DNA from: Aeromonas sp. FDAARGOS 1405 | GTDB taxonomy: Bacteria > Pseudomonadota > Gammaproteobacteria > Enterobacterales > Aeromonadaceae | NCBI RefSeq assembly: GCF_019048265.1 | Contig: NZ_CP077311.1 | Coordinates: 1,662,501 to 1,726,500, forward strand | Direction: 5' to 3' | DNA: 64,000 nucleotides | In this document: piece by piece, positions 43,227 to 52,116 of the stretch | Layout of the letters: every line of letters starts with the position of its first letter | How positions within the stretch are numbered: position 1 is the stretch's first letter | The notes under the pieces: model-generated | Database searches by the model: none | Told to the model about the DNA's origin: nothing | The model's input: the letters and a program-made list of their open reading frames with translations, nothing else | Made by a program: the position numbers and the translations under genes

Positions 43227-44444
43227 ATGTTGAGCAAACTGATGGGCTGGATTGACGATCGCTTCCCGCTTACGGCCATGTACAACGACCACATGGCCAA
43301 GTATCCGGCACCGAAGAACCTGAATTTCTGGTACTTCTTTGGTTCGCTGGCCATGTTGGTGCTGGTTAACCAGATCATCACCGGCATCTGGCTGACCATG
43401 AACTACAACCCCTCTGCGGAGGGTGCATTTGCCTCTGTCGAGTACATCATGCGTGATGTGGAGTATGGCTGGCTGCTGCGTTACATGCACTCTACCGGTG
43501 CCTCTGCTTTCTTCGTGGTGGTCTACCTGCACATGTTCCGCGGTATGATTTACGGCTCTTACCAGAAACCACGCGAGTTGCTGTGGATCTTCGGCATGCT
43601 GATCTTTCTGGTGCTGATGGCGGAAGCCTTTATGGGCTACTTGCTACCTTGGGGACAGATGTCATTCTGGGGGGCCCAGGTCATCATCTCGCTGTTTGGT
43701 GCCATTCCGGTCATCGGTGATGATCTTACCCTGTGGATCCGTGGTGACTACGTTATCTCTGGTGCGACCCTGAACCGCTTCTTCGCGCTGCACGTCATCG
43801 CGTTGCCGCTGGTTTTGGTGATGCTGGTTGCGATGCATATCCTGGCGCTGCACGAAGTGGGTTCCAACAACCCGGATGGCATAGACATCAAGAAGCACAA
43901 GGACGAGAACGGCTGGCCGCTGGATGCGGTGGCGTTCCACCCTTACTTCACCGTCAAGGATATGATCGGTGTGGCTGGCTTCCTGTTCTTCTTCTGCGCC
44001 ATCATTTTCTTCAAGCCGGATATGTGGGGTTACTTCCTCGAGAAGCCGAACTTTGAAGTGGCCAACGGCCTCAAGACTCCTGCTCACATCGCGCCAGTGT
44101 GGTACTTCACCCCCTTCTACGCGATTCTGCGTGCGGTACCTGACAAGCTGCTTGGCGTCATCATGATGGGCCTCTCTATTGTGGTGTTGTTCCTGCTGCC
44201 TTGGCTGGATCGCTGCAAGGTGCGTTCTGTTCGCTATCGCAGCAAGCTGCACAAGCTTAACATCGCCCAGTTCGTGGTCTGCTTCATCATTCTGGGGGTG
44301 CTGGGTGTACTGCCGTCGACGCCGACCCTGACGCTGGTTGCCCAGATTTGTACCTTGGGTTATTTCGGTTTCTTCGTGCTGTTGTTCTTCTACAGCAAAA
44401 ACGAACGCACCAAGCCGCTGCCGGAGAGGGTTACATTTAAATGA
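43227..44444 (+). CDS. petB: cytochrome b subunit of the bc1 complex
   Basis: The 405-residue membrane core of complex III, with two b haems and the quinol oxidation and quinone reduction sites. Eight or so hydrophobic helices are seen. Conserved motifs are GWLLRYMHSTGASAFF (haem-ligand His), GYLLPWGQMSFWGA, RFFALHVIALPL and the Qo-site signature APVWYFTPFYAILRA, a variant of PEWY. It starts 2 bp after petA and overlaps petC by 4 bp. Confidence 0.97.
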   Translation: MLSKLMGWIDDRFPLTAMYNDHMAKYPAPKNLNFWYFFGSLAMLVLVNQIITGIWLTMNYNPSAEGAFASVEYIMRDVEYGWLLRYMHSTGASAFFVVVYLHMFRGMIYGSYQKPRELLWIFGMLIFLVLMAEAFMGYLLPWGQMSFWGAQVIISLFGAIPVIGDDLTLWIRGDYVISGATLNRFFALHVIALPLVLVMLVAMHILALHEVGSNNPDGIDIKKHKDENGWPLDAVAFHPYFTVKDMIGVAGFLFFFCAIIFFKPDMWGYFLEKPNFEVANGLKTPAHIAPVWYFTPFYAILRAVPDKLLGVIMMGLSIVVLFLLPWLDRCKVRSVRYRSKLHKLNIAQFVVCFIILGVLGVLPSTPTLTLVAQICTLGYFGFFVLLFFYSKNERTKPLPERVTFK

Positions 44445-45175
44445 AAAAAATAATATTTGCAGTGCTGACCCTGCTGCCATCACTGGTGTTTGCCAATGCT
44501 GGGGCCGTGCATCTGGACAAAGCCAATTATGATCTGAGCGACAAGGCATCCCTGCAACGTGGAGCTGCCACCTTCATGAACTATTGTGCAGGCTGCCACT
44601 CTACCCAGTATCAACGCTACAACCGGGTTGCTGCCGATCTGGAGATCCCCGAGGAGCTGATGAAGGAGAACCTCATCTTCACCGGCGCCAAAGTGGGTGA
44701 TCTGATGAAGAGCGCCATGTCCGAGAAGGATGCCGCCAAGTGGTTTGGTGCTCCCCCTCCTGATCTGACTCTGGTTGCCCGGGTACGTGGTGCGGACTGG
44801 ATTTACACCTATCTGCGTTCTTTTTATGTGGATCCGACTCGTCCATTTGGGGTGAATAATGTGGTGTTCCCGTCTGTGGGTATGCCTCATGTGTTGGAAC
44901 CGTTGCAGGGAACCCCCCGTGCCGAGTTCGTCACTCACACGGTCGATGGAGTCGAGACCCAGCAGGTTGTCAGCATCAAATCTGACGGTAATGGTGAAAT
45001 GGATGACGAAGAGTATGATCAGACGGTACTGGATCTGGTAAACTTCTTGGTCTACTCGGCTGAACCGGTACAACAGGAGCGTGAACGCATGGGCTTCTGG
45101 GTGCTTGGTTTCATCGTGATCTTCTTCATCTTCACTGTGCTGTTGAAGAAGGAATTCTGGCGCGACGTTCACTAA
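44441..45175 (+). CDS. petC: cytochrome c1 subunit of the bc1 complex
   Basis: The 244-residue cytochrome c1 precursor. A signal peptide (MKKIIFAVLTLLPSLVFANA) precedes the c-type haem motif C49-A-G-C52-H53 in NYCAGCHSTQYQRYNR. A C-terminal membrane helix (about 216-234) anchors it, ending with the cytosolic KKEFWRDVH. The likely axial methionine lies in the VGMPHVLEPLQG region. It closes petABC; a hairpin follows. Confidence 0.96.
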   Translation: MKKIIFAVLTLLPSLVFANAGAVHLDKANYDLSDKASLQRGAATFMNYCAGCHSTQYQRYNRVAADLEIPEELMKENLIFTGAKVGDLMKSAMSEKDAAKWFGAPPPDLTLVARVRGADWIYTYLRSFYVDPTRPFGVNNVVFPSVGMPHVLEPLQGTPRAEFVTHTVDGVETQQVVSIKSDGNGEMDDEEYDQTVLDLVNFLVYSAEPVQQERERMGFWVLGFIVIFFIFTVLLKKEFWRDVH

Positions 45176-45193
45176 GCGACCAGATACGGGTAA

Positions 45194-45199
45194 TATAAT
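45194..45199 (+). promoter_or_regulatory. possible -10 element of the sspAB promoter
   Basis: A consensus TATAAT lies 64 bp before sspA in the gap after petC. No convincing -35 box is found at 16-18 bp upstream, so it may need an activator or be fortuitous. Confidence 0.4.
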
Positions 45200-45201
45200 G
45201 C

Positions 45202-45234
45202 ACGGCAATGAAGACCAAGATGCTTCATTGCCGT
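45202..45234 (+). terminator. hairpin between petC and sspA
   Basis: A perfect 12-bp stem (acggcaatgaag / cttcattgccgt) with a 9-nt loop is followed by ttctgcttttt. It probably ends petABC, but it overlaps the predicted start of the sspA transcript and could also act as a leader structure. Confidence 0.7.
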
Positions 45235-45262
45235 TTCTGCTTTTTAATGACGGGAGGGTTCA

Positions 45263-45892
45263 ATGGCTGTAGCTGCCAATAAGCGTTCGGTAATGACGCT
45301 GTTTTCCGGTGCCAACGATATGTTCAGCCATCAGGTGCGTATTGTCCTGGCGGAGAAGGGTGTTAGCGTGGATATCTGCCAGGTTGATCCAGCCAATCTG
45401 CCGGATGAGCTGGCCGAGCTGAACCCGTACAACTCTGTACCGACCCTGGTTGATCGTGAGCTGGCACTCTACACCTCGCGCATCATCATGGAGTATCTGG
45501 ACGAACGCTTCCCGCATCCACCCCTGATGCCTGTTTATCCGGTTGCCCGTGGTAACAGCCGCCTGATGATGCACCGCATCGAGCTGGACTGGTATTCCCT
45601 GGCTGACAAGATCATGGCCGGTACCGATGCAGAAGCAGCACGCAACGAACTGCGTGACAACTTGCTCGCCATTGCACCGATCTTCGGTGAAATGCCCTAT
45701 TTCATGAGCGAAGAGTTTGGCCTGGTGGATTGCTACATGGCACCGCTGCTGTGGCGTCTGCCGAGCCTGGGTATCGACCTGACCGGTCGTGGCGCCAAAG
45801 AGCTGAAGGCCTACATGGTTCGTCTGTTCGAGCGTGAGTCCTTCCAGGCCTCCCTGACCGAAGCCGAACGCGAGATCCGTGCTGGCGTATGA
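45263..45892 (+). CDS. sspA: stringent starvation protein A
   Basis: SspA is a glutathione-S-transferase-fold protein that binds RNA polymerase and modulates transcription in stationary phase and stress. The 209-residue chain has the thioredoxin-like N-terminal domain ([37 protein letters not shown] with the conserved PHPPL surface patch) and an all-helical C-terminal domain. Like other SspA it is not expected to bind glutathione. It overlaps sspB by 4 bp. Confidence 0.97.
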   Translation: MAVAANKRSVMTLFSGANDMFSHQVRIVLAEKGVSVDICQVDPANLPDELAELNPYNSVPTLVDRELALYTSRIIMEYLDERFPHPPLMPVYPVARGNSRLMMHRIELDWYSLADKIMAGTDAEAARNELRDNLLAIAPIFGEMPYFMSEEFGLVDCYMAPLLWRLPSLGIDLTGRGAKELKAYMVRLFERESFQASLTEAEREIRAGV

Positions 45893-46314
45893 GCATGGAA
45901 CCGACAATGACGCCGAGTCGCCCGTACCTGTTACGGGCGTTCTTTGACTGGTTGCTGGATAACAATCTGACTCCCCATCTGGTGGTCAACGTCAACATTC
46001 CCCATGTGATGGTGCCGATGCAGTTTGCTCAGGACGGGCAGATTGTGCTGAATATCGCGCCCCGTGCCGTAATGCAGTTTCACATGGATAATGAGGCAAT
46101 CAGCTTCAGCGCCCGCTTTGGCGGGGTATCCCAACAGGTCTATATCCCGATGGCGGCCGTGCTGGCTATCCATGCTAGGGAGAACGGCGTGGGAACCCTG
46201 TTCCCCCCCGAGCCTGGTTACGATATCTGGCTGGAGCAGGCTGAAGCACCGGTGGAGCCAGAGCCGGAACCTCCGCGTCCAAGCGGTCGTCCGACCCTGA
46301 AAGTGATCAAATAA
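45889..46314 (+). CDS. sspB: ClpXP protease specificity-enhancing factor SspB
   Basis: SspB binds ssrA-tagged peptides and delivers them to ClpXP. The 141-residue protein has the SspB substrate-binding domain ([47 protein letters not shown]). A short acidic/proline linker leads to the C-terminal ClpX-binding tail RPTLKVIK. It starts by ATGA overlap with sspA. The linker is shorter than in E. coli. Confidence 0.97.
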   Translation: MSMEPTMTPSRPYLLRAFFDWLLDNNLTPHLVVNVNIPHVMVPMQFAQDGQIVLNIAPRAVMQFHMDNEAISFSARFGGVSQQVYIPMAAVLAIHARENGVGTLFPPEPGYDIWLEQAEAPVEPEPEPPRPSGRPTLKVIK

Positions 46315-46342
46315 AAAAACGCAGCCAATTGGCTGCGTTTTT
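46315..46342. terminator. bidirectional terminator between sspB and dolP
   Basis: A perfect 12-bp stem (aaaaacgcagcc / ggctgcgttttt) with loop aatt serves both convergent transcripts. Confidence 0.93.
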
Positions 46343-46356
46343 CATATCCATAATTA

Positions 46357-46935
46357 TCAGTTCTGGGCGTATTCGAATGCCTTGATGACTCGCTTCACAC
46401 CGCTAACGTGGCGAGCGATGTTGACCGCCTGCTCTCCCTCCTGACGGGTGACAAGACCAATCAGGAATACTTCGCCGTTTTCGGTGACCACCTTGACCTT
46501 GGCGCTATCGAAGTTTTTGGTGCCGAACATGTCGGCTTTCACCTTGGAGGTGAGCCAAGTGTCATTGCTGCGTGTGGTCAGGCTGACTGGCTGACCAAGG
46601 CGTAACTCGTTGTAGACGTGGCGGACCCCCTCGATGCGGCCAACAATCTTGCCTGCTTCCAGCTTGTAAACGTCAGAAGGTGTCTGACCGACCAGCAGCA
46701 CACGGCCATTGTTGCTGTAGACGCTGATCTTGCTGGCTGCGCTGAGCGGTTTGTTGTCGGCCAGCAGATTGGCTGCTTTCAGCTCGATGCTCTGGTCATC
46801 CCACTGGGCGCTCATGGTTCGGCGGTCGCCAGAAACCTTGGCGGTGCCAGCTGCTCCGCCAACCACCACGGCAGCACAGCCCTGCAATAGCAAGGAGCTA
46901 GCTAGCAGGCCAAGGATGAGTATCTGCTTGTTCAT
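46357..46935 (-). CDS. dolP: outer-membrane division/OM-homeostasis lipoprotein DolP (YraP)
   Basis: DolP is a dual-BON-domain lipoprotein that binds anionic phospholipid at the division site and supports outer-membrane integrity. The 192-residue precursor has a lipoprotein signal with Cys20 in LLLQGCAAVVVGGAAG. Two BON domains follow (about 45-112 and 120-188, each with a GxVxLxGxV-like turn: NNGRVLLVGQT, ENGEVFLIGLV). The ATG at 46935 begins the signal peptide. It follows diaA in the same orientation. Confidence 0.94.
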   Translation of the reverse strand: MNKQILILGLLASSLLLQGCAAVVVGGAAGTAKVSGDRRTMSAQWDDQSIELKAANLLADNKPLSAASKISVYSNNGRVLLVGQTPSDVYKLEAGKIVGRIEGVRHVYNELRLGQPVSLTTRSNDTWLTSKVKADMFGTKNFDSAKVKVVTENGEVFLIGLVTRQEGEQAVNIARHVSGVKRVIKAFEYAQN

Positions 46936-46939
46936 TGTT

Positions 46940-47530
46940 TCAATCTTCCTGTTGCGGGAAAAGAGTCTGGTCGATGAGATCACACAGACAGTGCAGGGTC
47001 AACAGGTTGACCTCAAGAATGCGGGGGCGGCGGGCAGAGGGTACTCGGATCTCCACATCGTTTGGCCCCAGTAAGCCAGCCATCTCGCCACCGTCGCCGC
47101 CGCTCAGTACAACAATGGTCATGTCGCGGGAGAGAGCAGCCTCGGCCGCCTTGATCAGGCTTCGGCTGTTGCCCGTGGTGGTGATGACCACCAGAATGTC
47201 GCCAGGCTGGCCCAGTGCGCGGATCTGCTTGGCGTAGACCTCTTCAAAACCGTGGTCGGTGGCGATGGCGCTGATGGTCGCCATGTCCGGGGTCAGGGCC
47301 ATACCGGGCAGGGAGGGGCGCTGGGTCTCGTAGCAGTTGACCAGCTCGGAGATAAACAGCTGCGCCAGTGCGGCAGAAGGACCGTTACCGCATGCCAGCA
47401 CCTTGTGGCCATTGAGCAGGCAGATGGTGATCATCTGGGCTGCAGTATGGATGGCATCCGGCAGCGCCTCGGCGGCGGCTATCTTGGTCTGGATGCTTTC
47501 GGTGTAGTTCTCTTTGATGCGGTCAGTCAT
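46940..47530 (-). CDS. diaA: DnaA initiator-associating protein DiaA
   Basis: DiaA is a tetrameric SIS-domain protein that binds DnaA and helps its assembly at oriC. The 196-residue chain resembles GmhA: the SIS core [20 protein letters not shown] and [20 protein letters not shown] is visible. The close similarity to phosphoheptose isomerases is resolved by gene order (yraN-diaA-dolP), which matches E. coli. It starts 9 bp after yraN. Confidence 0.93.
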   Translation of the reverse strand: MTDRIKENYTESIQTKIAAAEALPDAIHTAAQMITICLLNGHKVLACGNGPSAALAQLFISELVNCYETQRPSLPGMALTPDMATISAIATDHGFEEVYAKQIRALGQPGDILVVITTTGNSRSLIKAAEAALSRDMTIVVLSGGDGGEMAGLLGPNDVEIRVPSARRPRILEVNLLTLHCLCDLIDQTLFPQQED

Positions 47531-47539
47531 AGGGTCCTC

Positions 47540-47932
47540 TTAAAATGCGTTCTGGATCCAGGCTGGCTGGTCACCTTCGAACGCAATCACATCGAATCGG
47601 CAGGCCTGATTGGCCTCGTTGATGGCATGTTGCTTCAAATAGTGGCGCGCTGCCAGCATGATCTTGCGCTGTTTGCTGTGGGTGACCGAGCTGGCGGCCC
47701 CGCCATGGCTACCGGTGGCCCGGTAGCGCACCTCAACAAACACCAGGGTCTGGCCCTGGTGCATGATGAGATCTATTTCACCGCCACGACAGCGGTAGTT
47801 GCGAGCTACCGGTTGCAGGCCCTGTGCCTGCAACCAGCGTTCAGCGACTTGTTCAAAGTGCTGTCCCTTGTTCGTTGGTGAGGGGAACAGGCTCGGCAAC
47901 TGCTGGCGCATCCGTTTCCATAGTTCCTTCAT
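47540..47932 (-). CDS. yraN: YraN family endonuclease-like protein (UPF0102)
   Basis: A 130-residue protein of the YraN family, which has a restriction-endonuclease-like fold. The PD-(D/E)XK-type residues are visible in RGGEIDLIM (E52, D54) and VFVEVRYR (E67), followed by KQRKIMLAARHYL. The role is unknown; links to DNA processing are proposed. The first ATG at 47932 makes an 80-bp overlap with lpoA. ATG 47911 (MRQQLPSLF) would still overlap, so a real overlap is likely. Confidence 0.9.
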   Translation of the reverse strand: MKELWKRMRQQLPSLFPSPTNKGQHFEQVAERWLQAQGLQPVARNYRCRGGEIDLIMHQGQTLVFVEVRYRATGSHGGAASSVTHSKQRKIMLAARHYLKQHAINEANQACRFDVIAFEGDQPAWIQNAF

Positions 47933-49760
47933 TGGAGGGCTCCTCCAGTTGCTGAACGGCGTTCTCGTCGACCAGTTTGCCGTTCTGGTAAGTACCCCAG
48001 CTCAGCATCCGCACGATATTGCCCTGGGCATCCACGCTCAGCTGACCGCTCATGCCGGCCTGCTGCATGCCACCTACCTTGCGCATCTGCTGGAGGTTCT
48101 CAGCCAGGCTGACGGCATCGTAGCCCATGGCAAACAGACGCAGCAGGTCACCCTGGGTCTGCGGCCAGAGCAGAGCGATCTGCTCGCGCTGTTTCTCGTA
48201 GCCGCCAAGCAGCAGCGGCATATCGGCGATATGCATGCCGTTGAGCTCGGAGGCGACCTCGGTGGCTGCGCTGTCGTAGCCACGGGAGCTGGTGTAGATG
48301 GGCAGGCTGCCCATCGGATTGACCGAGACATCCACGTAGGGCTTGATCATCCGGGTTTCCAGGCTGTTGGCTACCACATAAACGGCATCGATGCTGCGCG
48401 GTGCGGCATCAGAGAGTTGCACCACTTCACCGGCACGGGCGATAGAGCGGCCGCTCAGGGCATTCTTGACCATCCCCTGTACTTCGTTGCGGGCACCGAA
48501 GGTAGCGACGACCGGCTTATCCTGGCTCAGGGTAGCCCAGCTCTGCTCGAACGCCTTGATACTGCTGTAACCGATCCGCCCCTGGGCGGCGATTAGCAGC
48601 GGTTTGCGGTAGCCCTGCGTGTAAAGGTACTGGGCTGCCTGCGCGGCATCTGCGGCGGCAGAGAGGGAGAAGTAGTAGGTGGTGTCGTTGACGACCGGCT
48701 TGTCCAGCTCGTTGAGTGCCAGTACCGGCACGGTCGGATTGGCTTTTAGCAGCTCCTCGACACGGTCTTTCAGCAGCGGGCCGATGATCATGTCTGCCCC
48801 TTCCTGAATCGCCTGCTTGTAAAGCTCGCTGGTCGACTTGCTCTGGGTGTCGTAGAAGTTCAGGGTGAATTGTCCCTGATTTTCCTTATAAGACATCAGC
48901 ATGCCGTTGCGGATGGCGGCGCCCTGCGGCTCCAGATTGCCGGAGAGGGGCAGCAGCACTGCGATCTGCTGCACCGAGGTGCTTGCAGTGGCCGCCAGAT
49001 CGCCCAATCCCGCCGGCATATCCTTCTGGGCTGGATGGTTTGGGAAGTCACGCTTCCAGCCTGCCAGCTGCCGCGCCAGCAGGTTCGGCTGGGCGCCAAA
49101 CTCGTTGACCAGTGCAGCCAGTCGTAGCCAGCCGGTGGTCACATCAGGGGCCGGAGCCTCTTCCAGCGCTTGCAGGGTGGAGGGGGTCATGCTTTTGAGC
49201 AACGACCAGATCTGCTGATGGTTGGTGGCCTGTTCGCTCTGATTGAGGTAGGGCTCCAGTGCAATCAACGACTTGGCTGCGCCAAACTTGTTGTTGATGT
49301 CGAGTTGCAGCACTACGCGCTGGCGATACCAATCCTTTTGGGTATCGGCATCCAGCAGCACCTCGGGTTTGCCTTCCAGCAGGATCAGCGCCTGATTGGC
49401 GTGGCCCTGCGCCAGCAACAGATGGGCTTGCAGCAGTTGCAACTGCGCCTTCTGGGCGGGGTCCTTGGCCTGCTTCTGCAATTGCTGGAACAGTGCCGAG
49501 GCTGGTTTGGTCTGGCCCAGTGCCAGATAGCTGCGTGCCGCCAGCATTTGCCAGGTAAAGGCTTCGGCCGGCTTGGCGGGGTCCACCTGCTCAAGATACC
49601 ACTGGGCATTCTTGGTCAGATTGGAAAACGCAGAGGGCATGCCTGACTGCCCTGACGGTTGATTGGGCTCCGACGCACAGGCTGCGAGCAGTACTGCCGC
49701 GAGTATGATGCCGAAGAGTCGTGATACACTTAGCTGCTTTGTAACCCGGTTCAAGTTCAT
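47853..49760 (-). CDS. lpoA: penicillin-binding protein activator lipoprotein LpoA
   Basis: LpoA is the outer-membrane lipoprotein that reaches through the periplasm to activate PBP1a transpeptidation. The 635-residue precursor has a lipobox LLAAC (Cys28), an N-terminal TPR-like helical domain (about 50-260, rich in Ala, Leu and Gln) and a C-terminal type-1 periplasmic-binding-like domain (about 285-600: IAVLLPLSGNLEPQGAAIRN, MIIGPLLKDRVEELL). ATG 49760 begins the signal peptide; ATG 49787 is a second candidate. Its end overlaps yraN by 80 bp. Confidence 0.94.
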   Translation of the reverse strand: MNLNRVTKQLSVSRLFGIILAAVLLAACASEPNQPSGQSGMPSAFSNLTKNAQWYLEQVDPAKPAEAFTWQMLAARSYLALGQTKPASALFQQLQKQAKDPAQKAQLQLLQAHLLLAQGHANQALILLEGKPEVLLDADTQKDWYRQRVVLQLDINNKFGAAKSLIALEPYLNQSEQATNHQQIWSLLKSMTPSTLQALEEAPAPDVTTGWLRLAALVNEFGAQPNLLARQLAGWKRDFPNHPAQKDMPAGLGDLAATASTSVQQIAVLLPLSGNLEPQGAAIRNGMLMSYKENQGQFTLNFYDTQSKSTSELYKQAIQEGADMIIGPLLKDRVEELLKANPTVPVLALNELDKPVVNDTTYYFSLSAAADAAQAAQYLYTQGYRKPLLIAAQGRIGYSSIKAFEQSWATLSQDKPVVATFGARNEVQGMVKNALSGRSIARAGEVVQLSDAAPRSIDAVYVVANSLETRMIKPYVDVSVNPMGSLPIYTSSRGYDSAATEVASELNGMHIADMPLLLGGYEKQREQIALLWPQTQGDLLRLFAMGYDAVSLAENLQQMRKVGGMQQAGMSGQLSVDAQGNIVRMLSWGTYQNGKLVDENAVQQLEEPSNEGTMETDAPAVAEPVPLTNEQGTAL

Positions 49761-49789
49761 TCCCCGACCAGTGTTGAAGTTCCCCATAG

Positions 49790-49799
49790 TGTAAACGGG
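49790..49799 (+). repeat. TGTAAACGGG word, copy 1
   Basis: The 10-bp word tgtaaacggg occurs in the lpoA/rsmI divergent gap and twice more after rsmI (50740-50750 and 50771-50780). Its meaning is unknown. Confidence 0.4.
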
Positions 49800-49839
49800 C
49801 CAATATGGCGACACAATTGTCGGGGCACTCGGAGATCCC

Positions 49840-50673
49840 ATGAGTGACATCCCAACCCTGTATATAGTCCCCACTCCGATCGGCAATCTGGCGGACATCA
49901 CCCAGCGTGCATTGGACATTTTACGCAGTGTCGATCTGGTGGCAGCCGAAGATACCCGTCATACCGGTATCCTGCTCAGCCACTACCAAATCTCGGTGCC
50001 GACCTTCGCCCTGCACGATCACAACGAGCAGCAGAAAGCCGATGTGCTGATCGGCCGGATCAAAGAGGGCAAGAGTGTTGCGCTGGTCTCCGATGCTGGC
50101 ACCCCGCTCATCAGCGACCCCGGTTATCACTTTGTCACCCGCTGTCGTGAGGCCGGGGTCAAGGTGGTGCCGCTGCCCGGTCCCTGTGCTGCCATCACGG
50201 CTCTGAGCGCGGCCGGTCTGCCCACCGATCGCTTTGCCTTTGAGGGCTTCCTGCCCGCCAAGAGCAAGGGGCGTGACGATCGCCTGCAAGCCGTTATTGA
50301 AGACACCCGCTCGCTGGTGTTCTACGAATCCCCGCGCCGTGTGCAGGATACAGTGGAAGCGATTGCTCGCATTCTCGGTGAGCGTCAGGTGGTGGTGTGC
50401 CGCGAGCTGACCAAGACCTTCGAGTCGATCCACGGTCTGCCAGCCTCTGAAATGCTGACCTGGCTTGGTGAGGATGACAACCGCTGCCGCGGCGAGATCG
50501 TGCTGGTCGTGGCTGGCGCCTCCAAAGAAGAAGAGGATCTGCCAGCCGAGGCGATCCGTACTCTGGGTCTGCTGGTGACCGAACTGCCACTGAAAAAAGC
50601 GGCCGCCCTGACCGCCGAGATCCACGGCGTGAAGAAGAATGCCCTCTATAAATACGGTCTCGAGCACTATTGA
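49840..50673 (+). CDS. rsmI: 16S rRNA (cytidine-1402-2'-O)-methyltransferase RsmI
   Basis: RsmI methylates the ribose of C1402 in the decoding centre of 16S rRNA, together with RsmH, which is encoded at 52117. The 277-residue protein is a tetrapyrrole-methylase-fold enzyme with the start [20 protein letters not shown], the SAM-binding [14 protein letters not shown] and the motif [20 protein letters not shown]. It is divergent from lpoA with a 79-bp gap. Confidence 0.97.
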   Translation: MSDIPTLYIVPTPIGNLADITQRALDILRSVDLVAAEDTRHTGILLSHYQISVPTFALHDHNEQQKADVLIGRIKEGKSVALVSDAGTPLISDPGYHFVTRCREAGVKVVPLPGPCAAITALSAAGLPTDRFAFEGFLPAKSKGRDDRLQAVIEDTRSLVFYESPRRVQDTVEAIARILGERQVVVCRELTKTFESIHGLPASEMLTWLGEDDNRCRGEIVLVVAGASKEEEDLPAEAIRTLGLLVTELPLKKAAALTAEIHGVKKNALYKYGLEHY

Positions 50674-50738
50674 GTCGGTCAATAGGTCATCAGACTGTTT
50701 TTTGACCTGCGCAATCCCCTGTATCGACAATCAGTCAG

Positions 50739-50780
50739 CCTGTAAACGGGGGCCAAGCGCGATAAATGGCTGTAAACGGG
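50739..50780 (+). repeat. direct repeat of ctgtaaacggg upstream of rnpB
   Basis: The word ctgtaaacggg occurs twice with about 31-bp spacing in the gap between rsmI and the rnpB promoter. A related inverted copy (ggtttacccc) follows at 50789-50798, overlapping the -35 region. Confidence 0.4.
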
Positions 50781-50789
50781 AATTGCCGG

Positions 50790-50819
50790 TTTACCCCGTG
50801 CGTATCGCAAGGGTATAAT
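50790..50819 (+). promoter_or_regulatory. rnpB promoter
   Basis: TTTACC (50790-50795), 18 bp, TATAAT (50814-50819), placed about 10 bp before the 5' end of the RNase P RNA. The GC-rich tract after the -10 (ccgcgcc) resembles a stringent discriminator. Confidence 0.75.
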
Positions 50820-50828
50820 CCGCGCCTC

Positions 50829-51216
<388 letters not shown>

Positions 51217-51223
51217 CATTCCG

Positions 51224-51257
51224 AAGAGCCCCGCGATTTATCGCGGGGCTCTTTTTT
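51224..51257 (+). terminator. Rho-independent terminator of rnpB
   Basis: A perfect 12-bp stem (aagagccccgcg / cgcggggctctt) with loop atttat and a long T tract lies 8 bp after the RNA. Confidence 0.93.
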
Positions 51258-51551
51258 ATGCATGAGAAAATATGGCTTCGTTGGCAGGATATTTTCGGCC
51301 TTGTCATTTTGAATGAAATTATATGTTTTAAATCAATCGAATAGTTTCGTATTTAGCACGATGGTAGCGATAGATGGTGACAGAACCCAGGATGGTTGTT
51401 CGCACCCGCATATTGTGTGTGTTCTCAGTCCATTCATTTATTTCAATTAATCACCAGAGTTTAACGCCAAATAACTTGTGGAAAATCAACCCACTCAATC
51501 CGCAGTATGCAATTGCTGCGTCAATATGTTCCCTCTGCCCCATCTCCTTGC
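51258..51551. other. AT-rich intergenic region before the dcw cluster
   Basis: About 300 bp between the rnpB terminator and the mraZ promoter hold no gene I can support. The stretch 51280-51500 is markedly AT-rich compared with the flanks. Short open frames here have no ribosome binding site. Confidence 0.6.
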
Positions 51552-51580
51552 TTGAAAAGCCCCCTGCACGTCCTTAAACT
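51552..51580 (+). promoter_or_regulatory. mraZ promoter of the dcw cluster
   Basis: TTGAAA (51552-51557), 17 bp, TAAACT (51575-51580). It lies just upstream of the GTGG repeats that are the likely MraZ sites, so the repressor would cover the transcription start. Confidence 0.65.
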
Positions 51581-51585
51581 TCAAG

Positions 51586-51609
51586 GTGGGGAAAAGTGGA
51601 TCAAAGTGG
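51586..51609 (+). promoter_or_regulatory. MraZ operator: three GTGG repeats at 10-bp period
   Basis: GTGG occurs at 51586, 51596 and 51606, exactly one helical turn apart. MraZ of E. coli and other bacteria binds direct repeats of TGGG(N)-type boxes with this spacing near its own promoter, so this is the expected autoregulatory site. Confidence 0.75.
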
Positions 51610-51657
51610 TTTTTAGAGGGGCAATCTGCCTGCTCACTCACCTTCAGGGACTGCAAT

Positions 51658-52116
51658 TTGTTGCGTGGCGCTCATGCCATCAGCCTGGACAGTAAAGGGC
51701 GGCTGGCTATTCCGACCAAATTCCGTGATTGGCTGCGCGACGAAAGCGACGGCCAGCTGGTCTGCACCATCGATATTGCCCATCCCTGTCTGCTGCTCTA
51801 TCCCCTGAATGAATGGGAAGAGGTCGAGCGCAAGCTCAAGACCCTCTCCAGCATGAATCCGCAAGAACGCCGTTTGCAGCGACTGCTGCTGGGACATGCA
51901 ACCGAATGCGAGCTGGATGGCAATGGCCGTCTGTTGCTCAGCCAGCCACTGCGCAACCATGCGGGGCTGGACAAGAAGATCATGCTGGTGGGCCAGCTCA
52001 ACAAATTTGAGCTGTGGGATGAAGCCCGCTGGCAGCAACAGGTCAATGACGACATCTTGGGTCTGCCCGAGGACGATTGGGCAAGCTCACCACGACTACA
52101 GGATTTCTCTTTATAA
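51658..52116 (+). CDS. mraZ: transcriptional regulator MraZ
   Basis: MraZ is a ring-shaped AbrB/SpoVT-like DNA-binding protein that represses its own dcw cluster. The TTG at 51658 gives 152 residues starting [20 protein letters not shown], aligned with E. coli [20 protein letters not shown] and equal in length. An aggga site is 7 bp upstream. A longer frame with ATG at 51586 would cover the operator repeats and is unlikely. The two MraZ repeats each carry the DxxGR signature ([10 protein letters not shown] and [10 protein letters not shown]). rsmH starts directly after its stop codon. Confidence 0.93.
   Translation: MLRGAHAISLDSKGRLAIPTKFRDWLRDESDGQLVCTIDIAHPCLLLYPLNEWEEVERKLKTLSSMNPQERRLQRLLLGHATECELDGNGRLLLSQPLRNHAGLDKKIMLVGQLNKFELWDEARWQQQVNDDILGLPEDDWASSPRLQDFSL

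Noticed and set aside
51374..51577. Plus-strand 67-codon frame before mraZ
   Set aside because: It overlaps the mraZ promoter, lacks a ribosome binding site and resembles nothing known.
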